Below are positions 1 to 6,997 of a DNA stretch of 19,658 nt, piece by piece; positions within the stretch are counted from its first letter, which is position 1, and the number at the start of each line of letters is the position of its first letter. The notes beneath the pieces are model-generated. The model worked only from the letters and a program-made list of their open reading frames with translations, made no database searches and was not told the DNA's origin. The position numbers were made by a program, and so were the translations under genes. The stretch spans positions 1 to 19,658 of the forward strand of contig JAKAML010000001.1 of assembly GCA_021812845.1 (NCBI GenBank). Direction: 5' to 3'. Source of the DNA: Pseudomonadota bacterium. Its GTDB lineage: Bacteria; Pseudomonadota; Alphaproteobacteria; Rhizobiales; Hyphomicrobiaceae.

Positions 1-47
1 GACCCGAGCCCAGCAGATGGGTTCTGAGAGCCCTGCGAAAATTGCAT

Positions 48-76
48 TTGCAGTTTGTGCGCTGCACCTCTAATTA
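48..76 (+). promoter_or_regulatory. Sigma-70-type promoter of first small RNA
   Basis: TTGCAG (48-53) and TAATTA (71-76) are separated by exactly 17 bp, a standard housekeeping promoter. The predicted start is near 83, just ahead of the first hairpin of the small RNA. The element was recognised by eye and not scored. Confidence 0.55.
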
Positions 77-82
77 TTGCAG

Positions 83-180
83 TGCGAGATCACTGAGCCT
101 CGCTCGTGAACTTGCAGCCCTCCTTGGGCGTTTCCTCCCTAGACTTGGGCCATTCGGCATCCCCGGATGGCCTTTTTTCT
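83..180 (+). ncRNA. Small RNA, MmgR/suhB (alpha-r8)-like, copy 1
   Basis: A compact non-coding RNA of about 95 nt. Visible parts in order are: a hairpin at 91-108 (CAC-T-GAGC paired with GCTCGTG), a GCCC/GGGC hairpin at 117-129, an unpaired stretch containing TTTCCTCCCT at 131-140, and a strong terminator at 148-178. The same three-part layout and the same core recur at 384-463. From memory, the alphaproteobacterial suhB/MmgR family (an Hfq-bound small RNA that limits polyhydroxybutyrate accumulation in Sinorhizobium) carries a UUUCCUCCCU core in this setting. The pyrimidine core is complementary to Shine-Dalgarno sequences, so translational repression in trans is the likely mechanism. The family name is an inference; the existence of an RNA gene is well supported. 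Confidence 0.72.
148..178 (+). terminator. Intrinsic terminator of small RNA 1
   Basis: A 10-bp stem (GGCCATTCGG with CCGGATGGCC, one G-U pair) closes a 5-nt loop and is followed by six T residues at 173-178. This is a textbook Rho-independent terminator. Confidence 0.85.
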
Positions 181-349
181 TGTCACGGGCGCAACCTTGG
201 CCCCCGCTCCGCGCGCGTCTGTGGCCACCCGGGGCACCAGCGTCGGGGACGCCGGGTCGGCCGTTGCCGGGCCGAAAACGAGCCTCTTGCACCGGCCAGC
301 CGCGACAAACGCGCGCGATGGCCGCTGATTCGCATCATCGCGATTGATG

Positions 350-378
350 TTGCGTCGCCACATAGTGTATCTTCTATA
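350..378 (+). promoter_or_regulatory. Sigma-70-type promoter of second small RNA
   Basis: TTGCGT (350-355) is followed after 17 bp by TCTATA (373-378), or after 18 bp by CTATAT. The predicted start is near 384-385, at the base of the first hairpin of the second small RNA. Confidence 0.55.
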
Positions 379-383
379 TATGT

Positions 384-463
384 CGTCGGCGCGAGCCGCG
401 ACATGCCCGTAAGGGCGTTTCCTCCCTGGACTTAGGGCCGCGCTCGACGCGGCCTTTTCTTTT
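384..463 (+). ncRNA. Small RNA, MmgR/suhB (alpha-r8)-like, copy 2
   Basis: About 80 nt, the size recalled for MmgR-type RNAs. It starts with an imperfect hairpin at 385-402 (GTCG paired with CGAC), followed by a GCCC-GTAA-GGGC hairpin at 405-416, the TTTCCTCCCT core at 418-427, and an intrinsic terminator at 436-463. It shares the block GGGCGTTTCCTCCCT and the following GACTT(A)GGGCC with copy 1, while the 5' hairpins and terminator stems differ in sequence. This pattern indicates an old tandem duplication under structural constraint. Each copy has its own promoter, so the two may respond to different signals. The next gene converges from the other strand and ends at 518. Confidence 0.75.
436..463 (+). 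terminator. Intrinsic terminator of small RNA 2
   Basis: A perfect 7-bp GC stem (GGCCGCG with CGCGGCC) and a CTCGA loop are followed by TTTTCTTTT at 455-463. Confidence 0.85.
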
Positions 464-517
464 CGGGACACGCGCGCGTCACCGCTCCGGAACGGCGCTC
501 TCGATCCGCGCCCGCCC

Positions 518-1417
518 TTACTCGGCCGCCGCCCGCTGCTCGACCAGCGCCGGGAACTGCCTGAACAGCCGCGTGGTCAGGATCGACAGGTGACGCTCGA
601 GCTCCGCGAACCCCGCGGTCGGCATCATCGTCGCCTCGTCGAGATAGAGCCCGCGGTTGATCTCGAGCTGCAGCGCGTGCACCTGCCGCGACGGCCGCCC
701 GTAGTGCTCGGTGATATACCCCCCCGCGTAGGGGCGGTTGAGCTGCACGTCGTAGCCGAGCCCCGTCAGCACGTCCCGCATGAAGCGCGTCAGCCGCGTG
801 TCGCAGGAGGCGCCGAAGCGGTCGCCGATCACGAAGTCGGGCCGCGGCGACCCGCCCTGGACCGACGACGTCGACGGCATCGAGTGGCAGTCGATCAGGA
901 TTGCATAGCCGAACCGCTGCCGCGTGTCCTCGATCAGCGCCCCGAGCGCAGCGTGGAACGGCTTGTAGAGGTACTCGATGCGATCGAGCGCCGTCGCCAG
1001 CGACAGCGGCGCGGCGTAGATCTCCTCGCCGTCCGCCACGATCCGCGCGATCGTCCCGAGCCCGCCGACGACCCGAACCGACTGCGTGTTGGCGTAGTCC
1101 GGCAGCGGCTCTTTGAACAGCTCCGGATCGAGCTCGTAGGCCTCGCGGTTGAGATCGAGATAGGCGCGCGGGAACTCGGCCGCGATCAGGGGCGCCCCGA
1201 TCCGCGCGACATGCTCGAACAGGGCGTCCACGTAGCCGTCCTCGGACTTCCTGAGCGACAGCGGATCGAGCCGCGACTGCTCGAGGAAATGGGCGGGATA
1301 GACGCGCCCCGAATGCGGCGAGCAGAGCACGAACGGCGCCGTCGGCGTGTCGGGTGCGACGACGCGGAACGGCGGGTCGAAATCTTCGAAGAGGGTGGCT
1401 GGGTCGCGATCGGGCAT
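518..1417 (-). CDS. N-formylglutamate amidohydrolase family protein (copy 1)
   Basis: A 299-residue cytoplasmic enzyme of the N-formylglutamate amidohydrolase (FGase) family. FGases release formate from N-formylglutamate, the last step of one histidine degradation route, although many family members act on other N-formylated or related amides. Visible family motifs are CSPHSG (residues 32-37), DLNRE (88-92), DCHS (177-180) and LEINRGLY (251-258), which carry the histidine, glutamate and asparagine positions expected at the metal site. I chose the ATG at 1417 because homology-like sequence begins right after it (PDRDPATLFEDF); the frame stays open to 1699 but the extra residues are low-complexity and arginine-rich. 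No hut genes are adjacent, so a role in histidine use is not supported by context. It is transcribed away from cpdR. A second family member lies at 6998-7861. Confidence 0.9.
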   Translation of the reverse strand: MPDRDPATLFEDFDPPFRVVAPDTPTAPFVLCSPHSGRVYPAHFLEQSRLDPLSLRKSEDGYVDALFEHVARIGAPLIAAEFPRAYLDLNREAYELDPELFKEPLPDYANTQSVRVVGGLGTIARIVADGEEIYAAPLSLATALDRIEYLYKPFHAALGALIEDTRQRFGYAILIDCHSMPSTSSVQGGSPRPDFVIGDRFGASCDTRLTRFMRDVLTGLGYDVQLNRPYAGGYITEHYGRPSRQVHALQLEINRGLYLDEATMMPTAGFAELERHLSILTTRLFRQFPALVEQRAAAE

Positions 1418-1835
1418 ACGACTTGCAATTCCGCGGTGACGGCGGTGACGAGTGGGCGTGTCGGCGGACGAGACGGCGCGGTCGGGGTCTGGAGCGTGGA
1501 ATCGACGTGCGGGTCTGGACCGCGATGCCGGTGACGGAACGAGACGATGGCGCCGATGCCGGGCCGGTCCGCTCCGTCGCTCGGCGCGTGGTGCGGACGC
1601 TACTGTGCCAACACAGCCCGGCCGTGTCCATGAGGCTCGACGTCCATCCCCCGCCCCGTCCGCCGCGTGCCCGAACCTTGGGCAGCAGGCGCCGTCCACG
1701 CCGCGCCCCGCACGGGGCGATGCGCGCTTGCACCGCGCGACATCCCTTCATCGGGCATTTACCAAACTCGCGTCAGATTTGGCTGGCATTCGATCGATCC
1801 CTCGTTATCCTTCCCGTCTCGTTGTGTGAGTAGCC
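1418..1835. other. Divergent intergenic region, amidohydrolase/cpdR
   Basis: This 418-bp stretch must hold the promoters of two divergent genes. No protein-like reading frame was recognised in it. The only promoter-like pair seen for cpdR is TTGGCT (1779-1784), an 18-bp spacer and CGTTAT (1803-1808), which is a weak match. I looked for a paired TTAA-type CtrA site and did not find one. Confidence 0.4.
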
Positions 1836-2222
1836 ATGACCGTCAAGCCGTCCCGACTGCCGATCTGCCGCATCCTCCTCGCCGAGGACGACGATTCCAT
1901 GCGCGGCTTCCTCGAGCGGGCGCTCGCCAAGGCCGGCTACGAGGTCACCGCCTTTCCTAATGGCGCCGAGGCCTTCGAGCGGCTCAAGGAGGAGCCGTTC
2001 ACGCTGCTGCTCACCGACATCGTGATGCCGCGCATGGACGGCATCGAGCTTGCCCGCCGCGCGAGCGAGCTCGATCCCGAGCTCAAGATCATGTTCATCA
2101 CCGGCTTCGCCGCGGTGACCCTGAACAACGACAGCGCCGCGCCGAAAGATGCCCGCGTGCTGTCCAAGCCCTTCCACCTCAAGGATCTCGTGCGCGAGGT
2201 CGACCGCCTGCTCGCGGCCTGA
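1836..2222 (+). CDS. cpdR: CpdR, single-domain response regulator
   Basis: A 128-residue stand-alone receiver domain with no output domain. In Caulobacter and rhizobia, CpdR is dephosphorylated at the right cell-cycle stage (through the CckA-ChpT phosphorelay) and then recruits substrates to the ClpXP protease at the pole. The acidic pocket is D18-D19, the phosphoacceptor is D61 in LLTDIVMP, the switch threonine is T89 in MFITGF, and the conserved lysine is K111 in SKPFHL. The sequences [19 protein letters not shown] and [10 protein letters not shown] are close to remembered CpdR proteins. Length is normal; the nine residues before CRILLAEDD are a slightly longer N-terminus than in some relatives, so a later start is possible. 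It lies upstream of tRNA-Val in the same orientation. Confidence 0.93.
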   Translation: MTVKPSRLPICRILLAEDDDSMRGFLERALAKAGYEVTAFPNGAEAFERLKEEPFTLLLTDIVMPRMDGIELARRASELDPELKIMFITGFAAVTLNNDSAAPKDARVLSKPFHLKDLVREVDRLLAA

Positions 2223-2298
2223 TTATCCGGTTCCGATGCGGCGTCACGGCAGCCGCCGGCGGCCCGGACGACGGCCCCCGCGGCGCGCGACGATTTGC

Positions 2299-2319
2299 GC
2301 GAAGCATCCCTTGCTTCGC
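2299..2319. other. Perfect inverted repeat overlapping tRNA promoter
   Basis: GCGAAGCA (2299-2306) and TGCTTCGC (2312-2319) form an 8-bp stem with a 5-nt loop. There is no T run after it. The right arm covers the -35 hexamer of the tRNA promoter, so it could be an operator or a weak cpdR terminator. Confidence 0.4.
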
Positions 2320-2339
2320 ACCGGCAATGCCGATATACG
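2311..2339 (+). promoter_or_regulatory. Promoter of tRNA-Val (and probably rpmJ)
   Basis: TTGCTT (2311-2316) and TATACG (2334-2339) are spaced 17 bp apart. The predicted start is near 2346, about 24 nt ahead of the mature tRNA. Confidence 0.5.
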
Positions 2340-2369
2340 ACCCACTTCCGCGTGCGCTTCTGGCGTGCC

Positions 2370-2444
2370 GGGCGCGTAGCTCAGCGGTAGAGCACTACCT
2401 TGACATGGTAGGGGTCACAGGTTCGATCCCTGTCGCGCCCACCA
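2370..2444 (+). tRNA. tRNA-Val (anticodon GAC)
   Basis: A complete cloverleaf of 75 nt with encoded CCA. The acceptor arm is GGGCGCG paired with CGCGCCC, the D arm is GCTC...GAGC, the anticodon stem is CTACC/GGTAG with loop TTGACAT, and the T arm is ACAGG/CCTGT with TTCGATC. The anticodon GAC at 2402-2404 reads GUC/GUU valine codons. The CCA end is at 2442-2444. The rpmJ start codon follows after only 23 nt. Confidence 0.96.
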
Positions 2445-2467
2445 TCCTTTGCAGCACTGGTGTCACA

Positions 2468-2593
2468 ATGAAGGTCAGGAATTCTCTGAAATCGCTCCGC
2501 TCGCGCCACCGGGACAACCGCGTCGTGCGCCGCAAGGGCCGCGTCTACGTCATCAACAAGACGCAGAAGCGCTTCAAGGCCCGCCAGGGCTGA
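2468..2593 (+). CDS. rpmJ: Ribosomal protein bL36 (zinc-less type)
   Basis: A 41-residue, strongly basic protein starting [14 protein letters not shown] and ending KRFKARQG, which is the bL36 signature. It binds 23S rRNA in the large subunit. It has none of the four zinc-binding Cys/His residues of the C+ form, so it is the C- (YkgO-like) type that is usual as the only L36 in alphaproteobacteria. The frame is open further upstream through the tRNA, but the ATG at 2468 gives exactly the family length. The 23-nt gap to the tRNA-Val leaves little room for a separate promoter, so co-transcription with the tRNA is likely. Confidence 0.95.
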   Translation: MKVRNSLKSLRSRHRDNRVVRRKGRVYVINKTQKRFKARQG

Positions 2594-2688
2594 TCGTCAC
2601 CCTGATCGACCGGTCGGCTCCTCCGTCTGCGTCACCGATCCTCGCGCCTCCCGTCACCGCCCCTCGCCGCCGGCCCCTGGCTTTCGCT

Positions 2689-2717
2689 TTGACGCTCGGG
2701 ACCGCCCGCCCTATCCT
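2689..2717 (+). promoter_or_regulatory. Promoter of TPR protein gene, leaderless geometry
   Basis: TTGACG (2689-2694) and TATCCT (2712-2717) are 17 bp apart. The ATG at 2724 begins 6 nt after the -10 element, just where transcription should start, so the mRNA may have no 5' leader. Confidence 0.5.
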
Positions 2718-2723
2718 GCGCGG

Positions 2724-3485
2724 ATGCGCCGAGCCCCGACTGCCCGATCTCCTCTGGCCAACCGCCCGACTGCGGCGCCGCGACGCCGCGACGCTCGGCC
2801 GGCCGTGGCCGCGGCGACGGCGCTCCTGCTCGCCGGCCTGATCTCCGCTCCCCCGACGCCCGCCGTCGGCCAGGGCGCCGATCCGCGCCTCGGCCCGGGA
2901 CAGCCCGCACCCCGTTCCGGTCCGTCGGCGACGCTGCCCAAGGGGCCCGAGGGCGCGACGGCGCCGAAGAAGAAGCCCTCGCCCCCCGATACGCCCGAAG
3001 CGCGCGCCAGGGCTCTCGCCAATCTCTACGCCCACCTCGCGACCGCCGCCGACGCCGCCGAGGCCTCGACCGTCGCCGCCGCCATCGAGATGATCTGGGC
3101 GCAGTCCGGCAGCGACACCGTGAGCCTGCTGCTCGCGCGCGCGACGCAGGCCGTGGTCCAGAAGCGCTCCGACCTCGCCCGTGAGCTGCTCGACGCGGTC
3201 GTCGACCTCGCGCCCGATTTCGCCGAGGGCTTTGCGCGGCGCGCCCATTTCCACTACTCGGAGAACGACACGGCGCGCGCGTTGGGCGACCTCCGCCGAG
3301 CGCTGGCGCTGGAGCCGAACCACTACCGCGCGCTCGACGGCCTCGCGACGATCTTGAAGGATATCGGTGAGAAGCGAGCGTCGCTCAGGGCCCTGAAGCA
3401 GCTCGAGCAGGTCCACCCGCACTGGCCCGGCCTCGCCGAGAGTCTGCGCGAGATGGAACGCGCCGTCGATGGCCAGGGCATCTGA
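2724..3485 (+). CDS. Exported TPR-repeat protein
   Basis: A 253-residue protein. An arginine-rich N-terminus is followed by a hydrophobic segment at about residues 27-42 (VAAATALLLAGLISA), which looks like a signal peptide or membrane anchor, and then a Pro/Lys-rich linker to about residue 90. The remaining part is helical with tetratricopeptide character; the best repeats cover the stretch around FAEGFARRAHFHYSEND and ALALEPNHYRALDGLATI, where A/G, Y and P occupy TPR positions. TPRs mediate protein-protein contacts, so a scaffold role in the periplasm or at the membrane is inferred. No catalytic motif was seen. The start at 2724 fits the promoter geometry; a later start just before the hydrophobic segment is possible. 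It converges with pyruvate kinase. Confidence 0.82.
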   Translation: MRRAPTARSPLANRPTAAPRRRDARPAVAAATALLLAGLISAPPTPAVGQGADPRLGPGQPAPRSGPSATLPKGPEGATAPKKKPSPPDTPEARARALANLYAHLATAADAAEASTVAAAIEMIWAQSGSDTVSLLLARATQAVVQKRSDLARELLDAVVDLAPDFAEGFARRAHFHYSENDTARALGDLRRALALEPNHYRALDGLATILKDIGEKRASLRALKQLEQVHPHWPGLAESLREMERAVDGQGI

Positions 3486-3500
3486 ACGCGGCCTCCGCGT

Positions 3501-3550
3501 CGCACCTCGCCTCGACGCACCTCGCCTCGTCGCACCTCGCCTCGACGCAC
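3501..3550. repeat. 15-bp tandem repeat, three copies plus a partial
   Basis: The unit CGCACCTCGCCTCG(A/T) occurs at 3501-3515, 3516-3530 and 3531-3545, and a fourth begins at 3546 (CGCAC). The copies differ only at the last base. The array lies between the converging stop codons of the TPR gene (3485) and pyruvate kinase (3562), outside both genes. Confidence 0.9.
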
Positions 3551-3561
3551 GCCGCCGCGCC

Positions 3562-5001
3562 TCACCCGGCGACCGGCTCGCCCCTGTCGTTCAGGAACGC
3601 GATGCGGATCATGTTGGTCGTGCCGGGCGAGCCGAGCGGCACGCCGGCGGTAATGAGGATGCCCTCGCCGGGCTTGGCGAACCCTTCCTCGAACGCGATG
3701 GTGCACGCCTTCGACACCATGTTGGAGAGGTTGGCCGGGTCGCTCGTCATCACCGTGTGCAGGCCCCACACGACCGACAGCCGGTGCGCGGTCGCCGGCA
3801 CCGGCGTCAGCCCGATCACCGGCAGCCCCGGACGCTCGCGCGCGACCCTGAGCGCCGTCGACCCGGTCGCCGTGTAGCAGACGATCGCGGCGAGCTTCAC
3901 CGTGTCGGCGATGGCGTGCGCGGCCGCCGCGATGGCGTCGGCGGCGGTCGGCTGCTTCTCGACGCGGGTCGCGTGCACGAGCGCGCTGTAGCCCTTGTCG
4001 CCTTCGACCTGGATGGCGATGCGGTCCATCATCTGGATCGCCTCGACCGGGTACTGCCCGACCGCGCTCTCCGCCGACAGCATCACCGCGTCCGCCCCGT
4101 CGAAAACCGCGGTGGCCACGTCCGAAACCTCGGCGCGGGTCGGCACCGGCGAGGAGATCATGCTCTCGAGCATCTGCGTCGCCACCACCACCGGCTTGCC
4201 GGCGGCGCGCGACTTCCTCGTGATCTTCTTCTGCAACCCCGGCACCTTCTCGATCGGCAGTTCGACGCCGAGGTCGCCGCGCGCCACCATGAACCCGTCG
4301 CCCGCCGCGATGATCGCATCGAGGTCGTCGATCGCCGACGGCTTCTCGATCTTGACCATGATCGCGGCCCGGCCCTCGACGCGCTTGACGACGTCGGCGA
4401 CGTCCTCGCCCCGCTGCACGAACGACAGCGCGATCCAGTCGGCCGAAAGATCGAGCGCGCACGCGAGGTCCGCCTCGTCCTTCTCGGTCAGGGGGCCGAT
4501 CGGCAGCAGCGTGTCGGGCAGGCTGATGCCCTTGCGGCTCGCCAGCGTGCCGTCGTTCAACACCGTCGCCGAGATCCGCCCCGCCTTGTTCTCCTCGACC
4601 CGCATCCGGACCTTGCCGTCGTCGAGCAGCAGCGCGTGACCGGGCTCGACCGCGGCGAAGATCTGCGGATGCGGCAGGAACACGCGCTGCGCCGAGCCAT
4701 TGCTCTCGGTCTGGTCGAACCGGAACACGTCGCCGCGCTTCAGTGCCACCCGCTCGCCCTCGAACGTGCCGAGACGGAACTTGGGACCCTGCAGATCGAA
4801 CAGCACGCCGATCGGATAGCGGTTGTTCTTCGACACCCGACGCACGGCGTAGAGCAGCTCGCGGGCCAGATCGTGCGAGGAATGGCTCATGTTGATGCGG
4901 AACACGTCGACGCCGGCCAGGAACAGCCGCTCGAGCATTTCCGGCGACGACGACGCCGGGCCAAGTGTGGCGACCAGCTTGACCCTGCGATTGCGTCTCA
5001 T
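3562..5001 (-). CDS. pyk: Pyruvate kinase
   Basis: A 479-residue enzyme of normal length that transfers phosphate from phosphoenolpyruvate to ADP, giving pyruvate and ATP, in the last step of glycolysis. The N-terminal substrate motif FRINMSHS is at residues 34-41. The active-site signature IMVKIEKPSAIDDL contains the catalytic lysine K217 and metal ligand E219, and RGDLGVE at 241-247 supplies metal ligand D243. The C-terminal third is the regulatory domain. Its ATG overlaps the stop codon of the DUF1036 gene by 4 bp (ATGA at 4998-5001), which implies translational coupling in one operon with the glycerate kinase gene. No clear intrinsic terminator was seen after its stop. Confidence 0.97.
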   Translation of the reverse strand: MRRNRRVKLVATLGPASSSPEMLERLFLAGVDVFRINMSHSSHDLARELLYAVRRVSKNNRYPIGVLFDLQGPKFRLGTFEGERVALKRGDVFRFDQTESNGSAQRVFLPHPQIFAAVEPGHALLLDDGKVRMRVEENKAGRISATVLNDGTLASRKGISLPDTLLPIGPLTEKDEADLACALDLSADWIALSFVQRGEDVADVVKRVEGRAAIMVKIEKPSAIDDLDAIIAAGDGFMVARGDLGVELPIEKVPGLQKKITRKSRAAGKPVVVATQMLESMISSPVPTRAEVSDVATAVFDGADAVMLSAESAVGQYPVEAIQMMDRIAIQVEGDKGYSALVHATRVEKQPTAADAIAAAAHAIADTVKLAAIVCYTATGSTALRVARERPGLPVIGLTPVPATAHRLSVVWGLHTVMTSDPANLSNMVSKACTIAFEEGFAKPGEGILITAGVPLGSPGTTNMIRIAFLNDRGEPVAG

Positions 5002-5459
5002 CTGCTCTTCTTCCCCCCGTCGTCGGGATCGGTCAGGCGGATCGTCCAGTCCTTGGATTCGCCCGTGTCCACCTCGAAAAACCCCGAACGCTTATAACCA
5101 CGTTTCTGGCACTCCTGAACACCCCTCACGACGAACGACTTGTCGAGCGTGCACATGAAGTTCGTGCCGACCCATTCGCCGCCGCGGTCGTAGTCGATGG
5201 CGTGCACGTAGATGAATCGGCTCGGCACCGCGCCCTTGAGCAGCGTCTCGCAGGTCTGCGAGGCGATGTTCCACCACCCTTCCGTGGCCCAGCCGGTCGC
5301 GTCCTGGTAGCCGATCGACACCCCGACGCGGCTCGACGTCGAGTTGCAGAGCTTGAGATCGGCGTGAGCGGGCGACGGCAGCACCGCCGCCGCGAGCACA
5401 ATCGCGGTCGCTGCCGCGGACCGCGCCCGGCCTGCCCCGGCACGACGACGGAGTGCCAT
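4998..5459 (-). CDS. Exported DUF1036 family protein
   Basis: A 153-residue protein with a clear signal peptide: basic MALRRRAGAGRAR, hydrophobic core to about residue 28, and a cleavage site after AHA (31-33). The mature part begins DLKLCNSTSSRVGVSIGY and contains four cysteines (in KLCN, QTCE, FMCT and QECQ), consistent with two periplasmic disulfides. This matches DUF1036, a family of unknown function common in alphaproteobacteria. I chose the ATG at 5459 because it begins the signal peptide and lies 10 nt after the glycerate kinase stop; a GTG one codon earlier is possible. It is the middle gene of the operon, but a secreted protein has no obvious part in the metabolic steps of its neighbours. 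Confidence 0.88.
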   Translation of the reverse strand: MALRRRAGAGRARSAAATAIVLAAAVLPSPAHADLKLCNSTSSRVGVSIGYQDATGWATEGWWNIASQTCETLLKGAVPSRFIYVHAIDYDRGGEWVGTNFMCTLDKSFVVRGVQECQKRGYKRSGFFEVDTGESKDWTIRLTDPDDGGKKSR

Positions 5460-5469
5460 CACGCGTCGC

Positions 5470-6792
5470 TCATGGATCGACGAGGATGACGCGGAGGTCG
5501 TTGACATTGGTTTGGGTGGGACCGCATTGGACGAGACCGCCGGCGCCGGCGAAGAAGCCGGTCGAGTCGTTCTTTTCCAGGAAAGCGGCGGCATTGAGAT
5601 TGCGCTCCCGGGCGCGCCCGAGCGTGCCGGGATCGACCACCGCGCCCGCCGGATCGTCGGCGTTGCCGCCGCCGCCGTCGATGCCGTCCGTGTCGGCGGC
5701 CAGGGCCGAGATGCCCGGCGCCCCGTCGAGCGCGATGGCGAGACCGAGCGCGTACTCCTGGTTGGGGCCGCCGGCACCGTTGCCGGTCACGGTGACGGTC
5801 AGCTCGCCCCCCGACAGCAGCGCGATCCGCTCGCCGCGGCGTTTCGCATCGAGCGCCATCGCGCCGTGGAAGCGGCCGACCTCGCGCGCCTCGCCCTCGA
5901 GGCTGTCGCCGAGCACGTCGGTCCGGTAGCCCGCCTTCCGCGCCACCGCCGCCGCGGCGTCGAGAGATGCGCGCGGCGTGGCGACGAAGCGGTAGCTCGC
6001 ACGCGCGAGCTTGGGATCGCCGGGCTTCAGCGTCTCGTTCGTGGGGTCGGACAGCGCCGCCACGATCTCGGGCGCCGCCGCGATGCCGTAGCGCAGGATG
6101 ACGTTGCGCGCCTCCGCGAGCGTCGTCGGATCGGCGACCGTCGGCCCCGAGCCGATCGAGGCCGGGTCGTCCTTCGGCACGTCGGAAATGGCGAGCGTGA
6201 CGAGACGCGCCGGGTTTGCCGCCGCCGCGAGCTTGCCGCCCTTGATCCTCGACAGGTGGCGGCGCACGCAGTTCATCTCCGAGATCCGCGCGCCCGAGCG
6301 CAGCAACTGCTTCGTCAGCGCCTGCTTGGCCTCGAACGAAACGCCCGCCACGGGCGCCGACCACAGCGCCGAGGCGCCGCCCGACAGCAGGCACAGCACG
6401 AGATCGTTCGGTCCCGCCTTGGCGACCGCCTCGAGCGTCCGCGCGGCGCCGGCGACGCTCGCCCTGTCCGGCGACGGATGCCCGGCCTCGATGATCTCGA
6501 TCGTCGTCGTCGGCAGCTTGAACCCGTGCCGCGTGGTGACGAACCCCGTCACCCTGTCGCCCAGGCCCCGCCCGGCGTAATGACGCTCCGCCGCGACCAC
6601 CATCGCCGCCGCCGCCTTGCCGGCGCCGACGATCAGGATGCGGCCGCCGTCCGGAACGTCGGGCAGGTGCGGCGGGACGCAGATCGCGGGATGCGCCGTC
6701 GCCACCGCCGCCTGGTAGATCTCCACGAGCAGCGCTTCCGCGCTGCCGCCGCTCCCGACGCCGCTTCCGCCGCTGCTCCCGACTGGCACCAT
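5470..6792 (-). CDS. Glycerate 2-kinase (MOFRL/GckA-TtuD family)
   Basis: A 440-residue cytoplasmic kinase that phosphorylates D-glycerate to 2-phosphoglycerate, as in the serine cycle and in glyoxylate or tartrate breakdown. Older annotations call this family hydroxypyruvate reductase (TtuD). Visible elements are the N-terminal nucleotide-fold VGAGKAAAAM (55-64), LLSGGASALW (135-144), ISDVPKDDPASIGSGPTV (202-219), LLSGGELTVTVTGNGAGGPN (325-344) and the terminal MOFRL part with AADTDGIDGGGGN (365-377) and NVNDLRVILVDP. I chose the ATG at 6792, which is preceded by a GGGGAGG sequence; the GTG one codon later is equally possible and gives better spacing. The Ser/Gly-rich start (residues 4-17) is probably disordered. 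First gene of the operon with DUF1036 and pyk. Confidence 0.92.
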   Translation of the reverse strand: MVPVGSSGGSGVGSGGSAEALLVEIYQAAVATAHPAICVPPHLPDVPDGGRILIVGAGKAAAAMVVAAERHYAGRGLGDRVTGFVTTRHGFKLPTTTIEIIEAGHPSPDRASVAGAARTLEAVAKAGPNDLVLCLLSGGASALWSAPVAGVSFEAKQALTKQLLRSGARISEMNCVRRHLSRIKGGKLAAAANPARLVTLAISDVPKDDPASIGSGPTVADPTTLAEARNVILRYGIAAAPEIVAALSDPTNETLKPGDPKLARASYRFVATPRASLDAAAAVARKAGYRTDVLGDSLEGEAREVGRFHGAMALDAKRRGERIALLSGGELTVTVTGNGAGGPNQEYALGLAIALDGAPGISALAADTDGIDGGGGNADDPAGAVVDPGTLGRARERNLNAAAFLEKNDSTGFFAGAGGLVQCGPTQTNVNDLRVILVDP

Positions 6793-6985
6793 CCCCTCCC
6801 CGTCGATCCACAGGATTTTCTCGTGCGTCTCGGTCGTTGGTTTGGGGGATCGGGACGCACCCGTCAAGCACGCTGACGCGCCGCACGGCACCGATCGCGC
6901 CCTCGGATCCTCACCCCCCGCCCGGCCGCTCCCGCCCGACCTCAGCCGAGGCCGCCACGATCTGGCCGACACCGCTCTCACCCCC

Positions 6986-6991
6986 TATATT
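6986..6991 (+). promoter_or_regulatory. Putative -10 element, leaderless geometry
   Basis: TATATT at 6986-6991 stands 6 nt before the ATG at 6998, the same spacing as at the TPR gene (2712-2724). The -35 match upstream (CTGGCC at 6962-6967, 18-bp spacer) is weak. There is no Shine-Dalgarno sequence. Confidence 0.35.
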
Positions 6992-6997
6992 GCGGCG

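Noticed and set aside
590..1534. Long plus-strand frame opposite the first amidohydrolase gene
   Set aside because: Mirror of a real gene in GC-rich DNA; Arg/Pro-rich, no family resemblance.
1418..1835. CtrA-binding sites controlling cpdR
   Set aside because: Only a loose TTTACCAA-like half-site was seen; no paired TTAA motifs.
2574..3422. 282-codon minus-strand frame opposite the TPR gene
   Set aside because: Arg/Gly-rich shadow; the plus strand has a promoter, a signal peptide and TPR repeats.
3501..3550. CRISPR array
   Set aside because: Direct tandem units without spacers and no cas genes in the window.
3469..5097. 542-codon plus-strand frame opposite pyruvate kinase
   Set aside because: Antisense shadow; the minus-strand frame carries all pyruvate kinase motifs.
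5459..6886. 475-codon second minus-strand frame within glycerate kinase
   Set aside because: Out-of-frame shadow of a gene with clear MOFRL-family motifs.
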